In this document: piece after piece, positions 43,777 to 52,016 of the stretch
Layout of the letters: the number at the start of each line of letters is the position of its first letter
How positions within the stretch are numbered: the stretch's first letter is position 1
NCBI GenBank assembly: GCA_030685065.1
Contig: JAUXQH010000017.1
Coordinates: forward strand, 93,429-157,428
Direction: 5' to 3'
Source: Pseudomonadota bacterium
Lineage (GTDB): Bacteria > Myxococcota_A > UBA796 > SXON01
Length of the DNA: 64,000 nt
The notes under the pieces: generated by a model
Told to the model about the DNA's origin: nothing
What the model saw: only the letters and a program-made list of their open reading frames with translations
Database searches by the model: none
Translations under genes and position numbers: made by a program

Positions 43777-45321
43777 TTATTCCTGGCGCGGGGGGGCTTG
43801 TCCAGGCGCCGTCCGATCGCGCGCTCGGGAACACTTTTCGCGTCTTCCGCCCCCCGCTGCAGGCGGTCCGAACCACGTCGTCAGCGCGTCGGCGAGCCCC
43901 TCGTGGGTTCGATCGCCCACCCAGGCGACATGTCCGTCGGGCCGAATCAACACGGCGGTCGGAGCGGACACCACCCCGAGGACCGGAAGCTCCCACGTAC
44001 CGACGTACTCGGCGTCGATAAGGCGCACCCGATCGGCCCAGGGGGCGATGTCGAGGCCGCCGCGCTCGCCGAGGTCGAGGAGCAACGGGCGAGCCTCGTG
44101 CAGCAGGCCGAAGACCCGCAGCGGGCCGCTGGCGGTGACCAGGTCCAGATCGGGCATGCGGCGCCCGAGCAGCGGGTGTCCTGGGCCAAGGTCGTAGTGG
44201 ATGTCCAGGCCAGACATCATCGCGCCAAACCGCTTGCGCGGCTCGTCCATGCCGAGGAGCTCGGTGAGGATGTCGCGCAGGGCCTTCGATTGGTCGTCCA
44301 GGCCGCGGAGCGCGAGCGTTTGTGCCAGGGCGTTGCGCAAGACGCGGGCAGCGACGGGGTGGCGCTCGGATTGATAGGTGTCCAGGAGGCTCTCCGGCGA
44401 GGTCCCCTTGACCACCTGGGCCAGCTTCCATCCCAGGTTCACCGCATCGTGCACGCCGATGTTCAGGCCCTGCCCACCCGCCGGGTGATGCACGTGCGCG
44501 GCGTCGCCGGCGAGCAGGACCCGGCCTTCGCGATACGCCGCGGCCTGGCGTGCCGCGTCGGTGAACCTGGAGATCGACGTGGGAGCGTGGACCCCGAAGT
44601 CGGTCCCGTACACGGCGATGAGCGCCTCGCCGAGCTCGCGCAGGGTGGGCTCACCGGACGGACCGAGTTGTCGCTCGGTCACGAGGACCCGCACCGGCCC
44701 CGCATCCCCCAGGCGGCTGAGGGAGTGGACGCCGAAGGCGTCGTGGCGGAGGCCCCAGGCGGCCGGCTCGTCGGCCAGCTCGACCTCGGCGATCAGCCAG
44801 CTCGTCGTCGCCGCCCACCCGGGGAAGGCGATGCCGGCCGTCTTGCGGATCAGGCTCCGTCCCCCGTCGCAGCCCACGAGGTATTCGGCCCGCAACGTCT
44901 GGCCGTCGGACAGCTCGACATCGACGCCGGCATCGTCCCGCGCGAAGCCCGTCACGTCGCGCCCGCGGAGCAGCGGCACCCCCAGCTCCTCCACCCAGCC
45001 GGCCAGGATGCGCTCGATGTGGTTCTGCCACAGCCCCAGCCCGTAGGCGTGCCGGGTGGGGAAGTCGCGGATGTCCAGGGGGACCCAGGCGAACCCCGCG
45101 ACTTGTGCCACCTGCCCCTGCGAGAGGAACCGGTCGGCGACTCCCCGCTGATCGAAGATCTCGATCGTGCGCGCGTGCAGGCCCCCCGCGCGCGAGCCGA
45201 CGAGGTCCTGGCTGGGACGGCGCTCGACGATGGCGACGTCGACCCCCGCCAACGCCAGCTCGGCCGCCAACATCAGGCCCGTGGGGCCTCCTCCGGCGAT
45301 GACCACCGCGTGCTCGTTCAT
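43777..45321 (-). CDS. FAD-dependent aromatic monooxygenase (phenol hydroxylase/PgaE type)
   Basis: A 514-residue flavoprotein of the group A hydroxylases, which use NAD(P)H and O2 to hydroxylate aromatic rings. Visible: the FAD Rossmann motif AGGGPTG at 9-15, the NAD(P)H/FAD motif GCDGGRSLIRK with Asp 152, and the second FAD motif LLAGDAAHVHHPAGGQGLNI with Asp 273; a thioredoxin-like C-terminal domain follows at 385-490 (RPLLLDLGERGG, AVLIRPDGHVAWVG). The last 25 residues are basic and probably disordered. Relatives act on phenols, polyketides or rifamycin-type antibiotics; the substrate here is open. Its ATG overlaps the stop of a small upstream gene (ATGA). Confidence 0.93.
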   Translation of the reverse strand: MNEHAVVIAGGGPTGLMLAAELALAGVDVAIVERRPSQDLVGSRAGGLHARTIEIFDQRGVADRFLSQGQVAQVAGFAWVPLDIRDFPTRHAYGLGLWQNHIERILAGWVEELGVPLLRGRDVTGFARDDAGVDVELSDGQTLRAEYLVGCDGGRSLIRKTAGIAFPGWAATTSWLIAEVELADEPAAWGLRHDAFGVHSLSRLGDAGPVRVLVTERQLGPSGEPTLRELGEALIAVYGTDFGVHAPTSISRFTDAARQAAAYREGRVLLAGDAAHVHHPAGGQGLNIGVHDAVNLGWKLAQVVKGTSPESLLDTYQSERHPVAARVLRNALAQTLALRGLDDQSKALRDILTELLGMDEPRKRFGAMMSGLDIHYDLGPGHPLLGRRMPDLDLVTASGPLRVFGLLHEARPLLLDLGERGGLDIAPWADRVRLIDAEYVGTWELPVLGVVSAPTAVLIRPDGHVAWVGDRTHEGLADALTTWFGPPAAGGGRREKCSRARDRTAPGQAPPRQE

Positions 45322-45677
45322 GGCGCTTCAAGTAACGCTACGGTCGCGGCTCGCCCCGCGCCGCCGACGACGAGGGTGTCGCCGAGGACCGCGAGCGCGG
45401 TCGGGGTCGCCCTCCGCCTCCACGCCCAGCTCCGCACGGTGTCCGCGGGATCCCCGGCGAACGTCAACTCCCCTTCGCCGCTGGCCTCCCGCTTCGTAGC
45501 GGTGAGCTCGCCGGAGGTGGTGAAGCCCGCCCCGGTGGTCGGGTTCGACACCTTGATGGCGGCGGTGGTCGCGGCGCCCGCGGTGGGCGCCTCTCCGGGA
45601 AAGATCCACTCGGTGTGCGTGGCCCGCACGGGGATGGTGAGGGCGAGCGCGGAGGAGACGAACGAGAGGAGCAACAA
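45318..45677 (-). CDS. Small exported protein coupled to the monooxygenase
   Basis: A 119-residue protein read from TTG 45677, which has GAGG five bases ahead. It begins MLLLSFVSSALALTIPVRAT, a possible signal peptide, then THTEWIFPGEAPTAGAATTA and a Thr/Ala/Gly-rich beta-like part, ending VALLEAP. No family recognised. Evidence for reality is the ribosome binding site, the ATGA overlap with the monooxygenase gene and absence of any better gene in the region; against it stand the odd composition and lack of a known domain. The open frame extends upstream to 46004 but that part overlaps the promoter and start of the divergent giant gene. Confidence 0.45.
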   Translation of the reverse strand: MLLLSFVSSALALTIPVRATHTEWIFPGEAPTAGAATTAAIKVSNPTTGAGFTTSGELTATKREASGEGELTFAGDPADTVRSWAWRRRATPTALAVLGDTLVVGGAGRAATVALLEAP

Positions 45678-45938
45678 GCGGGCCTCGGGGATGACGGCCG
45701 GAAGGTACTTGCGGCTCGCGCAGGTGGGTCCCTGCGGCGATCTCACATCGTGCCGATCGCGCCGGGGAGGGGCGTGGCCGCGCTGGACTGCGAGGGACTG
45801 CAAGGGACTGGAAGTCGCACCGGGCCCGTCTACAGAACGTTGCTCCCACGCCCACTCCATCGGCGTGGGTGGGGCCGATCCCCTCCCGTTCTCCGGGGGC
45901 AGGAGGGCTCGGGCGCCGCAGGTGGGCCGCGGCGGGAG

Positions 45939-45944
45939 TATTGT
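45939..45944 (+). promoter_or_regulatory. Candidate -10 box of the FG-GAP/MopE giant
   Basis: TATTGT, 20 bases before the ATG at 45965, leaving a leader of about 14 bases with GAGG at 45955-45958. No consensus -35 at the expected distance. Confidence 0.4.
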
Positions 45945-45964
45945 CGGCGCCGCCGAGGTCCCCG

Positions 45965-48900
45965 ATGTCCCTGCCCGCCGCTGTCGTTCGCCGCCTGCTC
46001 TCAACCACGCTGCTCGTGCTCGCCGGGTGCGGACTGGCCGGCCAGGACACCGCGCCCCAGGACTCCGCGCCCGCCGCGGCGGCGCCGGCGGACCCGTGGA
46101 CGGTCGAGGTCTCCGCCCGCATCCGCGACGCGGCGCAGGCCTTCGTGGCCGATGGCGACACGTTCACGGCCGAGTCCCACCAGGGCATCACCGGGCGCTT
46201 CGACGCCGCGGGCGCGCTCCTGGACCGCGAGGGTGACACCATCGGGGTGCGCTCCGCGCGCTGGGGCCGCGCCGGATCGATGGAGAGCATCTCCGCGGCG
46301 CCGCCGCAGCTCGGCGCGTGTGTCGCGGGGTGGGAGGATCCCGAGGGCAACTGCGTGCCGCGGCTCGAGTACGCCGACGCGGGCCTGACCGAGTGGTGGA
46401 CGGCCACTGGAGACGGCTTCGAGCAGGGCTGGACGCTCGACGCGCCGCCCGCGGGCGAGGGCGCCCTGGCGATCGACGTGGGCATCGAGGGCGCGACGGT
46501 CACGGTCGGGGACGGCGAGGTGTGGCTCCAGGGGGAGGGAGGCGAGCAGTGGATCGTCTCCGGCCTCGTGGCGTGGGACGCCGACGGCACGCCGCTCGAG
46601 GCGCGGTTCGAGCGGGCCGAGGGTGGGCTCCGGGTCACGGTGGACGACGCGGACGCGCGTTACCCGATCGAGATCGACCCGGTGTACACGACCGCGAGCA
46701 CCACGCTGTACGGGACGGCCGTGTCCACCTACTTCGGACGCTCGGTGTCGGACGCGGGGGACGTGAACGGAGACGGCTACGACGACGTGATCGTCGGAAG
46801 GTACAAGTACGCGTACATCTACCACGGGTCCGCGACGGGCGTGTCGATGAGCGCCAGCACCACCCTGACGGGCGCGGCCAACACCTTCGGGATGACCGTG
46901 TCGAGCGCCGGGGACGTGAACGGGGACGGCTACGATGACGTGATCGCCGGGGAACATGGCGCCAACGGCGGCGAGGCCTATCTGTTCCACGGCACGGCTG
47001 CCGGGGTCGTGAGCACCTCCAGCTACACGCCGTCCACCCGGTTGAGGGGTCTGTACGGCGGGCAATTCGGGTGGTCGGTGTCGGGCGCGGGAGACGTGAA
47101 CGGCGACGGCTACGACGACGTCATCGTGGGGTCGCCCGCCGTCAGCAGCTCCGCCGGCGCGGCCTACGTGTTCTGGGGCTCGGCGACCGGCATCGCGACC
47201 GCGACCTACACGTCGGCGAACGCCACCCTCACGGGGCCGGCCTCCAGCTCCTTCGGGTACTCGGTGTCGGGCGCGGGGGACGTGAACGGCGACGGCTACG
47301 ATGACGTGCTCGTGGGGGCGTACGCCTACAGCTCGTACGCCGGCGCGGCGTACGTGTTCGGGGGTTCGGCCACCGGGGTGGCGAGCGCGGCCTCGACCGC
47401 GGCGAGCGCCGAGTTGACCGGCCCCGCCAGCTCCTACTTCGGGTTTTCGGTGTCGGACGCGGGCGACGTGAACGGCGACGGCTACGACGACGTGATCGTC
47501 GGGGCGCGCCTCGCCGGCGGCTCCGACGGTAGCGCCCACATCTTCGAGGGCTCGGCCAGCGGGGTGGCGAGCGGGGCATCGACCACGGCGAACACCACGC
47601 TGACGGGCTCGTACAGCGCCTACTTCGGGCAATCGGTGTCGAGGGCGGGGGACACCGACGGCGACGGCTTCGACGACGTGATCGTGGGGGCGTACGGCTA
47701 CGGCTCGGGGGCTGGGCGGGCGTACGTGTTCGACGGATCGTCCACGGGCGTGGCGAGCGGCGCCTCGACCACGGCGGCCACCACCCTCACCGGCTCGGCC
47801 TCGAGCTACCTCGGGGTCTCGGTCTCGGGCGCGGGGGACGTGAACGGAGACGGCTACCACGACGTGATCGTGGGGGCGTACGGGTACAGCTCGTCCACCG
47901 GCCAAGCGTTCGTGTACCACGGCGGCGTGGACGCCGACGGAGACGGGTACTTCGCCACCGAGGACTGCGACGACGCCGACGCGTCGATCGGCCTGGAGAG
48001 CACGTTCTATGTCGACGCGGACGGCGACGGCTACGGCTCTTCCGCGTCGAGCGTCTCGGAGTGCGGGGCGCCGAGCGGCTACGTCGCGGCCTCCACCGAC
48101 TGCAACGACGCCAGCGCCGCGATCAACCCCGCCGCCACCGAGGTGTGCGACGCGGCCAACACCGACGAGGATTGTGACACCCTCGCGGACAACGCGGATC
48201 CTTCCGCCACCGGCGAGAGCACGTTCTACGCCGACGCCGACGCCGACGGCTACGGCGGCACCACCGCGGGCCTCTACTGCGATCTCCCCAGCGGCTACGT
48301 CGCGACGTCCACCGACTGCGACGACACCCGCGCGGCGACCAACCCCGCCGCCACCGAGGTGTGTGACGCGTCCAACCGGGACGAGGATTGTGACACCCTC
48401 GCAGATGACGCGGACCCGAGCGCCACGGGGGAGAGCACCTGGTACGTCGACGCGGACGCCGACGGCTACGGCAGCGACACCACGGGCTCCTACTGCGATG
48501 TCCCGTCCGGCTACGTCGCGGACACCACCGACTGCGACGACGCGGTGGCGGCGATCAACCCCGGCGCCACCGAGGTGTGCGACGGCGCGAACACCGACGA
48601 GGATTGCGACGGCCTCGCGGACGACGCCAGCGCCACCGGCCGGAGCACCTTCTACGTCGACGCCGACGCCGACGGCTACGGCAGTGACACCACCGGCCTC
48701 TACTGCGATGTGCCGTCCGGCTACGTTGCGGACACCACCGACTGCGATGACACGGTCACGGCGATCAACCCCGCCGCCACCGAGATCTGCGACGCGTCCA
48801 ACACCGACGAGGATTGTGACACGCTCGCGGACAACGCGGATCCTTCTGCCACCGGCGAGAGCACGTTCTACGTCGACGTCGACGGAGACGGCTACGGAAG

Positions 48901-51868
48901 CGACACCCCGGGCCTCTACTGCGATCTCCCCAGCGGCTACGTCGTCGACACCACCGATTGCGATGACGCGATCGCCGCGATCAACCCGGCAGCCACCGAG
49001 GTGTGTGACGCGTCCAACACCGACGAGGATTGTGACACCCTCGCGGACGACGCGGATCCTTCCGCTACCGGCGAGAGCACCTTCTACGTAGACGCGGACA
49101 GCGACGGCTACGGCAGCGACACCACGGGCCTCTACTGCGACGTGCCGGCCGGCTACGTCGCGGACACCACCGACTGCGATGACACGGTGACGGCGATCAA
49201 CCCCGCCGCCACCGAGGTGTGTGACACGGCAGACACCGACGAAGATTGCGACGGCCTCGCGGACGATGCCAGCGCCACCGGTCGGCGCACCTTCTACGTC
49301 GACGCGGACGGCGACGGCTACGGCAGCGACACGTCCGGCCTCTACTGCGATGAGCCGGGCGGCTACGTCGTCGACACGACGGATTGTGACGACACGGTCC
49401 CCACGATCAACCCCGCCGCCACCGAGCTCCCGGGCGACGCGGTCGACAGCGACTGCGACGACACCGAGTCCTGCTACGTCGACGCCGACTTCGACGGCGC
49501 GCGCACGGCCTTCGTGGTCGCGTCCCCCGACGTGGCGTGCTCCGCCCCCGGCGAGGCCCTTGCCACCGCCGACCTCGACTGCGACGACACCGACGCCACG
49601 GCCTACCCGGCCGCCGCCGAGCTCACCGGCTCGGGCGTGGACGAGGACTGTGACGGCACGGAGCGCTGTTACACCGACGCCGACGACGACGACTACCGCC
49701 CCGACGCCACCGCCACGGTCACCTCGACCGACGGCGACTGTGACGACGCCGGCGAGGCGCTCGCCAGCGCCCTGACCGGGGACTGTGACGACGCCTCGAC
49801 CGCCTACAACCCCGCCGCCGTCGAGTCCGACTGCGCCGATCCCCACGACTACAACTGTGACGGCTCGGTCGCGTTCGACAACGCTGACGGCGACGCGTTC
49901 GCCGCGTGCGAGGAGTGCGACGACACCAACGCCTCGGTGTACCCAGGCGCGATCGAGCTCCCCGGCGACGGCATCGACGGCGACTGCGACGGCGTGGACC
50001 TCTGCTACGTGGACGCCGACGCCGACGGCTACCGCACGGATGACACGAGCACGATCCTGGGCACGACCGTGGCGTGTGACGGGGAAGGGGAGGCGTCCGA
50101 CCTGGACCTGGCCGGCGACTGCGACGACGCCGATGTCACCGTGAACCCCGCCGCGATCGAGACCCTCGGCGACGAGCTGGACGCCAACTGCGACGGCGCC
50201 GAAACCTGCTACGTGGACGCCGATTTGGACGGCTACCGCACCGAGGACGGCGCCACCGTGGCGTCCGCGGACACCGACTGCACCGACGCGGGCGAAGCCC
50301 TCGCCAGCGCGGGCACCGACTGCGACGACACCAACGGCGCGATCAGCCCGTCTGGCACCGAGTTCGCGGGCGACGAGGTCGACGGCGACTGTGACGGCGC
50401 GGAAACCTGCTACGTCGACGCCGACGCCGACGGCTACCGCCCCGACGCCACGTCCATCATCGCGAGCGCCGATGTCACCTGCGTCGACGCCGGCGAAGCC
50501 CGCGCGACGGACCCGACCACCGACTGTGACGACACCGACGCGAGCGTGAACCCCGACGGCCTCGAGCTGGTCGGCGACGCGATCGACACCGACTGTGACG
50601 GCGCCGAGCTCTGCTACGCCGACGCGGACGACGACGGGTATGTCGATGGCACGGGCACCACGATCGACTCCCTCGACGCGGATTGTGACGACGCGAACGA
50701 AGCGCTGGCCACCAGCAGCGCCGGCGACTGCAACGAAGCGGACGCGGCCTACAACCCCGGCGCGACCGAGAGCGACTGCACGGACCCCAACGACTACAAC
50801 TGCGACGGCTCGGTGGGCTACGCGGACGCGGACGCCGACGGCCACGCCGCGTGCGCGGAGTGCGACGACGGCGACGCCACCGTGTTCCCCGGCGCCACGG
50901 AGCTCGCGGGCGACGGCGTCGACCAGGACTGTGACGCCACGGAGACCTGCTACGTCGACGCGGACGACGACGGCTACCGCCCCGATGCCACGAGCACCAT
51001 CGAGAGCACCAACCTCATGTGTGACGGCGCGGGCGAGGCGGTCGCGAGCGATCCCACCACCGACTGCGATGACACGAGTGTCAGCGTGAACCCCGCCGCC
51101 GCCGAGGTCGCGGGCGACGAGGTCGACCAGGACTGTGACGCCACGGAGACCTGCTACGTCGACGCCGACGACGACGGCTACACCGCCGACGGCGGCGCCA
51201 TCGTCGGCAGCGACGATCTGCTCTGCGACGGCGCGGGCGAGGCCCTGGCCGGCGCCCCCGCGGGCGACTGCGACGACGCGAGCGCGGTGTTCAACCCCGG
51301 CGCGCTCGAGGACGACTGCACCGACCCGACCGACTACAACTGCGACGGATCCTCGGGCTTCGTGGACGGGGACGGCGACAGCTTCGCGGCGTGCGAGGAG
51401 TGCGACGACGCGGTCGGCACGGTCAACCCCGACGCGGACGAGGTGTGTGACGGCGCCGACAACGATTGTGACGGCACGATCGACATCGACGCGATCGACG
51501 CCACCACCTGGCACGCGGACGCCGACGGCGACGGGTACACCAACCCCGGCGATGTCATTACCGCCTGTGACGCCCCCGAGGGCTACGCCGCGGAGGCGGA
51601 GGCCGACTGCGACGACGCGGACGCGACCAGCTTCCCCGGCGGCGAAGAGCTGCCCGACGACGGCATCGACCAGGACTGCGACGGCGAGGATGCCATCGGC
51701 GAGGACACCGATACGGACGTGCCCGACGACGACACCGGCGATGGCACCGTCGACGAGAAGGACGGCGGCGACTGCGGCTGCGCGTCCACCTCTACCAGCG
51801 GCACCGGCCTCGCCTGGTCGGCGGCGCTGGTGGCCCTGCTCGCCGTTCGCCGACGCCGGGTGGGGTAG
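45965..51868 (+). CDS. Giant surface lipoprotein: FG-GAP repeats, MopE-type repeats, MYXO-CTERM sorting signal
   Basis: 1967 residues; ATG with GAGG six bases ahead. Signal MSLPAAVVRRLLSTTLLVLAGC (Cys 22). Residues 30-240 are a beta-rich domain (AFVADGDTFTAESHQGITG). Residues 242-658 are seven FG-GAP/integrin-alpha-like repeats (GDVNGDGYDDVIVG) that should form a beta propeller with calcium sites. Residues 659-1925 are MopE-like repeats in two families: about seven units near 72 residues (TFYVDADGDGYG, TDCDDT, INPAATEVC, EDCD) and then about ten of 60-65 residues (CYVDADDDGYRPD). MopE repeats are linked to copper binding in methanotrophs. The end, DCGCASTSTSG, hydrophobic helix, RRRRVG, is a MYXO-CTERM signal, unusual together with a lipobox. 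Confidence 0.92.
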   Translation: MSLPAAVVRRLLSTTLLVLAGCGLAGQDTAPQDSAPAAAAPADPWTVEVSARIRDAAQAFVADGDTFTAESHQGITGRFDAAGALLDREGDTIGVRSARWGRAGSMESISAAPPQLGACVAGWEDPEGNCVPRLEYADAGLTEWWTATGDGFEQGWTLDAPPAGEGALAIDVGIEGATVTVGDGEVWLQGEGGEQWIVSGLVAWDADGTPLEARFERAEGGLRVTVDDADARYPIEIDPVYTTASTTLYGTAVSTYFGRSVSDAGDVNGDGYDDVIVGRYKYAYIYHGSATGVSMSASTTLTGAANTFGMTVSSAGDVNGDGYDDVIAGEHGANGGEAYLFHGTAAGVVSTSSYTPSTRLRGLYGGQFGWSVSGAGDVNGDGYDDVIVGSPAVSSSAGAAYVFWGSATGIATATYTSANATLTGPASSSFGYSVSGAGDVNGDGYDDVLVGAYAYSSYAGAAYVFGGSATGVASAASTAASAELTGPASSYFGFSVSDAGDVNGDGYDDVIVGARLAGGSDGSAHIFEGSASGVASGASTTANTTLTGSYSAYFGQSVSRAGDTDGDGFDDVIVGAYGYGSGAGRAYVFDGSSTGVASGASTTAATTLTGSASSYLGVSVSGAGDVNGDGYHDVIVGAYGYSSSTGQAFVYHGGVDADGDGYFATEDCDDADASIGLESTFYVDADGDGYGSSASSVSECGAPSGYVAASTDCNDASAAINPAATEVCDAANTDEDCDTLADNADPSATGESTFYADADADGYGGTTAGLYCDLPSGYVATSTDCDDTRAATNPAATEVCDASNRDEDCDTLADDADPSATGESTWYVDADADGYGSDTTGSYCDVPSGYVADTTDCDDAVAAINPGATEVCDGANTDEDCDGLADDASATGRSTFYVDADADGYGSDTTGLYCDVPSGYVADTTDCDDTVTAINPAATEICDASNTDEDCDTLADNADPSATGESTFYVDVDGDGYGSDTPGLYCDLPSGYVVDTTDCDDAIAAINPAATEVCDASNTDEDCDTLADDADPSATGESTFYVDADSDGYGSDTTGLYCDVPAGYVADTTDCDDTVTAINPAATEVCDTADTDEDCDGLADDASATGRRTFYVDADGDGYGSDTSGLYCDEPGGYVVDTTDCDDTVPTINPAATELPGDAVDSDCDDTESCYVDADFDGARTAFVVASPDVACSAPGEALATADLDCDDTDATAYPAAAELTGSGVDEDCDGTERCYTDADDDDYRPDATATVTSTDGDCDDAGEALASALTGDCDDASTAYNPAAVESDCADPHDYNCDGSVAFDNADGDAFAACEECDDTNASVYPGAIELPGDGIDGDCDGVDLCYVDADADGYRTDDTSTILGTTVACDGEGEASDLDLAGDCDDADVTVNPAAIETLGDELDANCDGAETCYVDADLDGYRTEDGATVASADTDCTDAGEALASAGTDCDDTNGAISPSGTEFAGDEVDGDCDGAETCYVDADADGYRPDATSIIASADVTCVDAGEARATDPTTDCDDTDASVNPDGLELVGDAIDTDCDGAELCYADADDDGYVDGTGTTIDSLDADCDDANEALATSSAGDCNEADAAYNPGATESDCTDPNDYNCDGSVGYADADADGHAACAECDDGDATVFPGATELAGDGVDQDCDATETCYVDADDDGYRPDATSTIESTNLMCDGAGEAVASDPTTDCDDTSVSVNPAAAEVAGDEVDQDCDATETCYVDADDDGYTADGGAIVGSDDLLCDGAGEALAGAPAGDCDDASAVFNPGALEDDCTDPTDYNCDGSSGFVDGDGDSFAACEECDDAVGTVNPDADEVCDGADNDCDGTIDIDAIDATTWHADADGDGYTNPGDVITACDAPEGYAAEAEADCDDADATSFPGGEELPDDGIDQDCDGEDAIGEDTDTDVPDDDTGDGTVDEKDGGDCGCASTSTSGTGLAWSAALVALLAVRRRRVG
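47999..49435 (+). repeat. Tandem ~210-bp MopE-type coding repeats, organised as a duplicated block of three
   Basis: Six full units and a seventh hybrid unit encode about 70-72 residues each. The unit ends run LADNADPSATG, LADDADPSATG, LADDASATGR and then the same three endings in the same order. This implies a three-unit block of about 640 bp was duplicated. Similarity is high at DNA level too. Confidence 0.85.
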
Positions 51869-51884
51869 CGACACCGCTCACCGG

Positions 51885-51920
51885 GCGCGGTCGGCGCCGC
51901 CTCGGCGCCGGGCACCGCGC
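51885..51920. terminator. Hairpin between convergent giants
   Basis: Inner stem GGCGCCG/CGGCGCC with a three-base loop, enclosed by an outer stem GCGCGGT/ACCGCGC. It starts 16 bases after the stop at 51868. No T-tract follows, so it may stop or protect either transcript without being a classical intrinsic terminator. Confidence 0.45.
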
Positions 51921-52016
51921 CCATCGTGGGTCGCCCAAGGCCCGCTCCCCGGCAGGCGCAAGGGCGGACTGCGCTGGCCGAGGAGCACGGGCGATCCAAC
52001 CGCCCCGGAGCTGTCC

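Noticed and set aside
43903..43920. tRNA T-arm-like sequence GTGGGTTCGATCGCCCAC
   Set aside because: The loop is one base too long, no acceptor or anticodon arm fits around it, and it lies inside the monooxygenase coding sequence.
47999..51300. Regular repeats that might suggest a CRISPR array
   Set aside because: Units of about 190-215 bp are coding, keep frame and differ gradually; there are no short repeats with unique spacers.
46001..51874. Antisense open frame of 1957 codons opposite the FG-GAP/MopE giant
   Set aside because: It reads Val/Gly/Arg-rich repeats (VAVGVDVE-type) that mirror the sense repeats. GC-rich Asp/Asp/Cys codons leave few antisense stops, so the frame is a by-product. 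The sense strand has signal peptide, domains and sorting signal.
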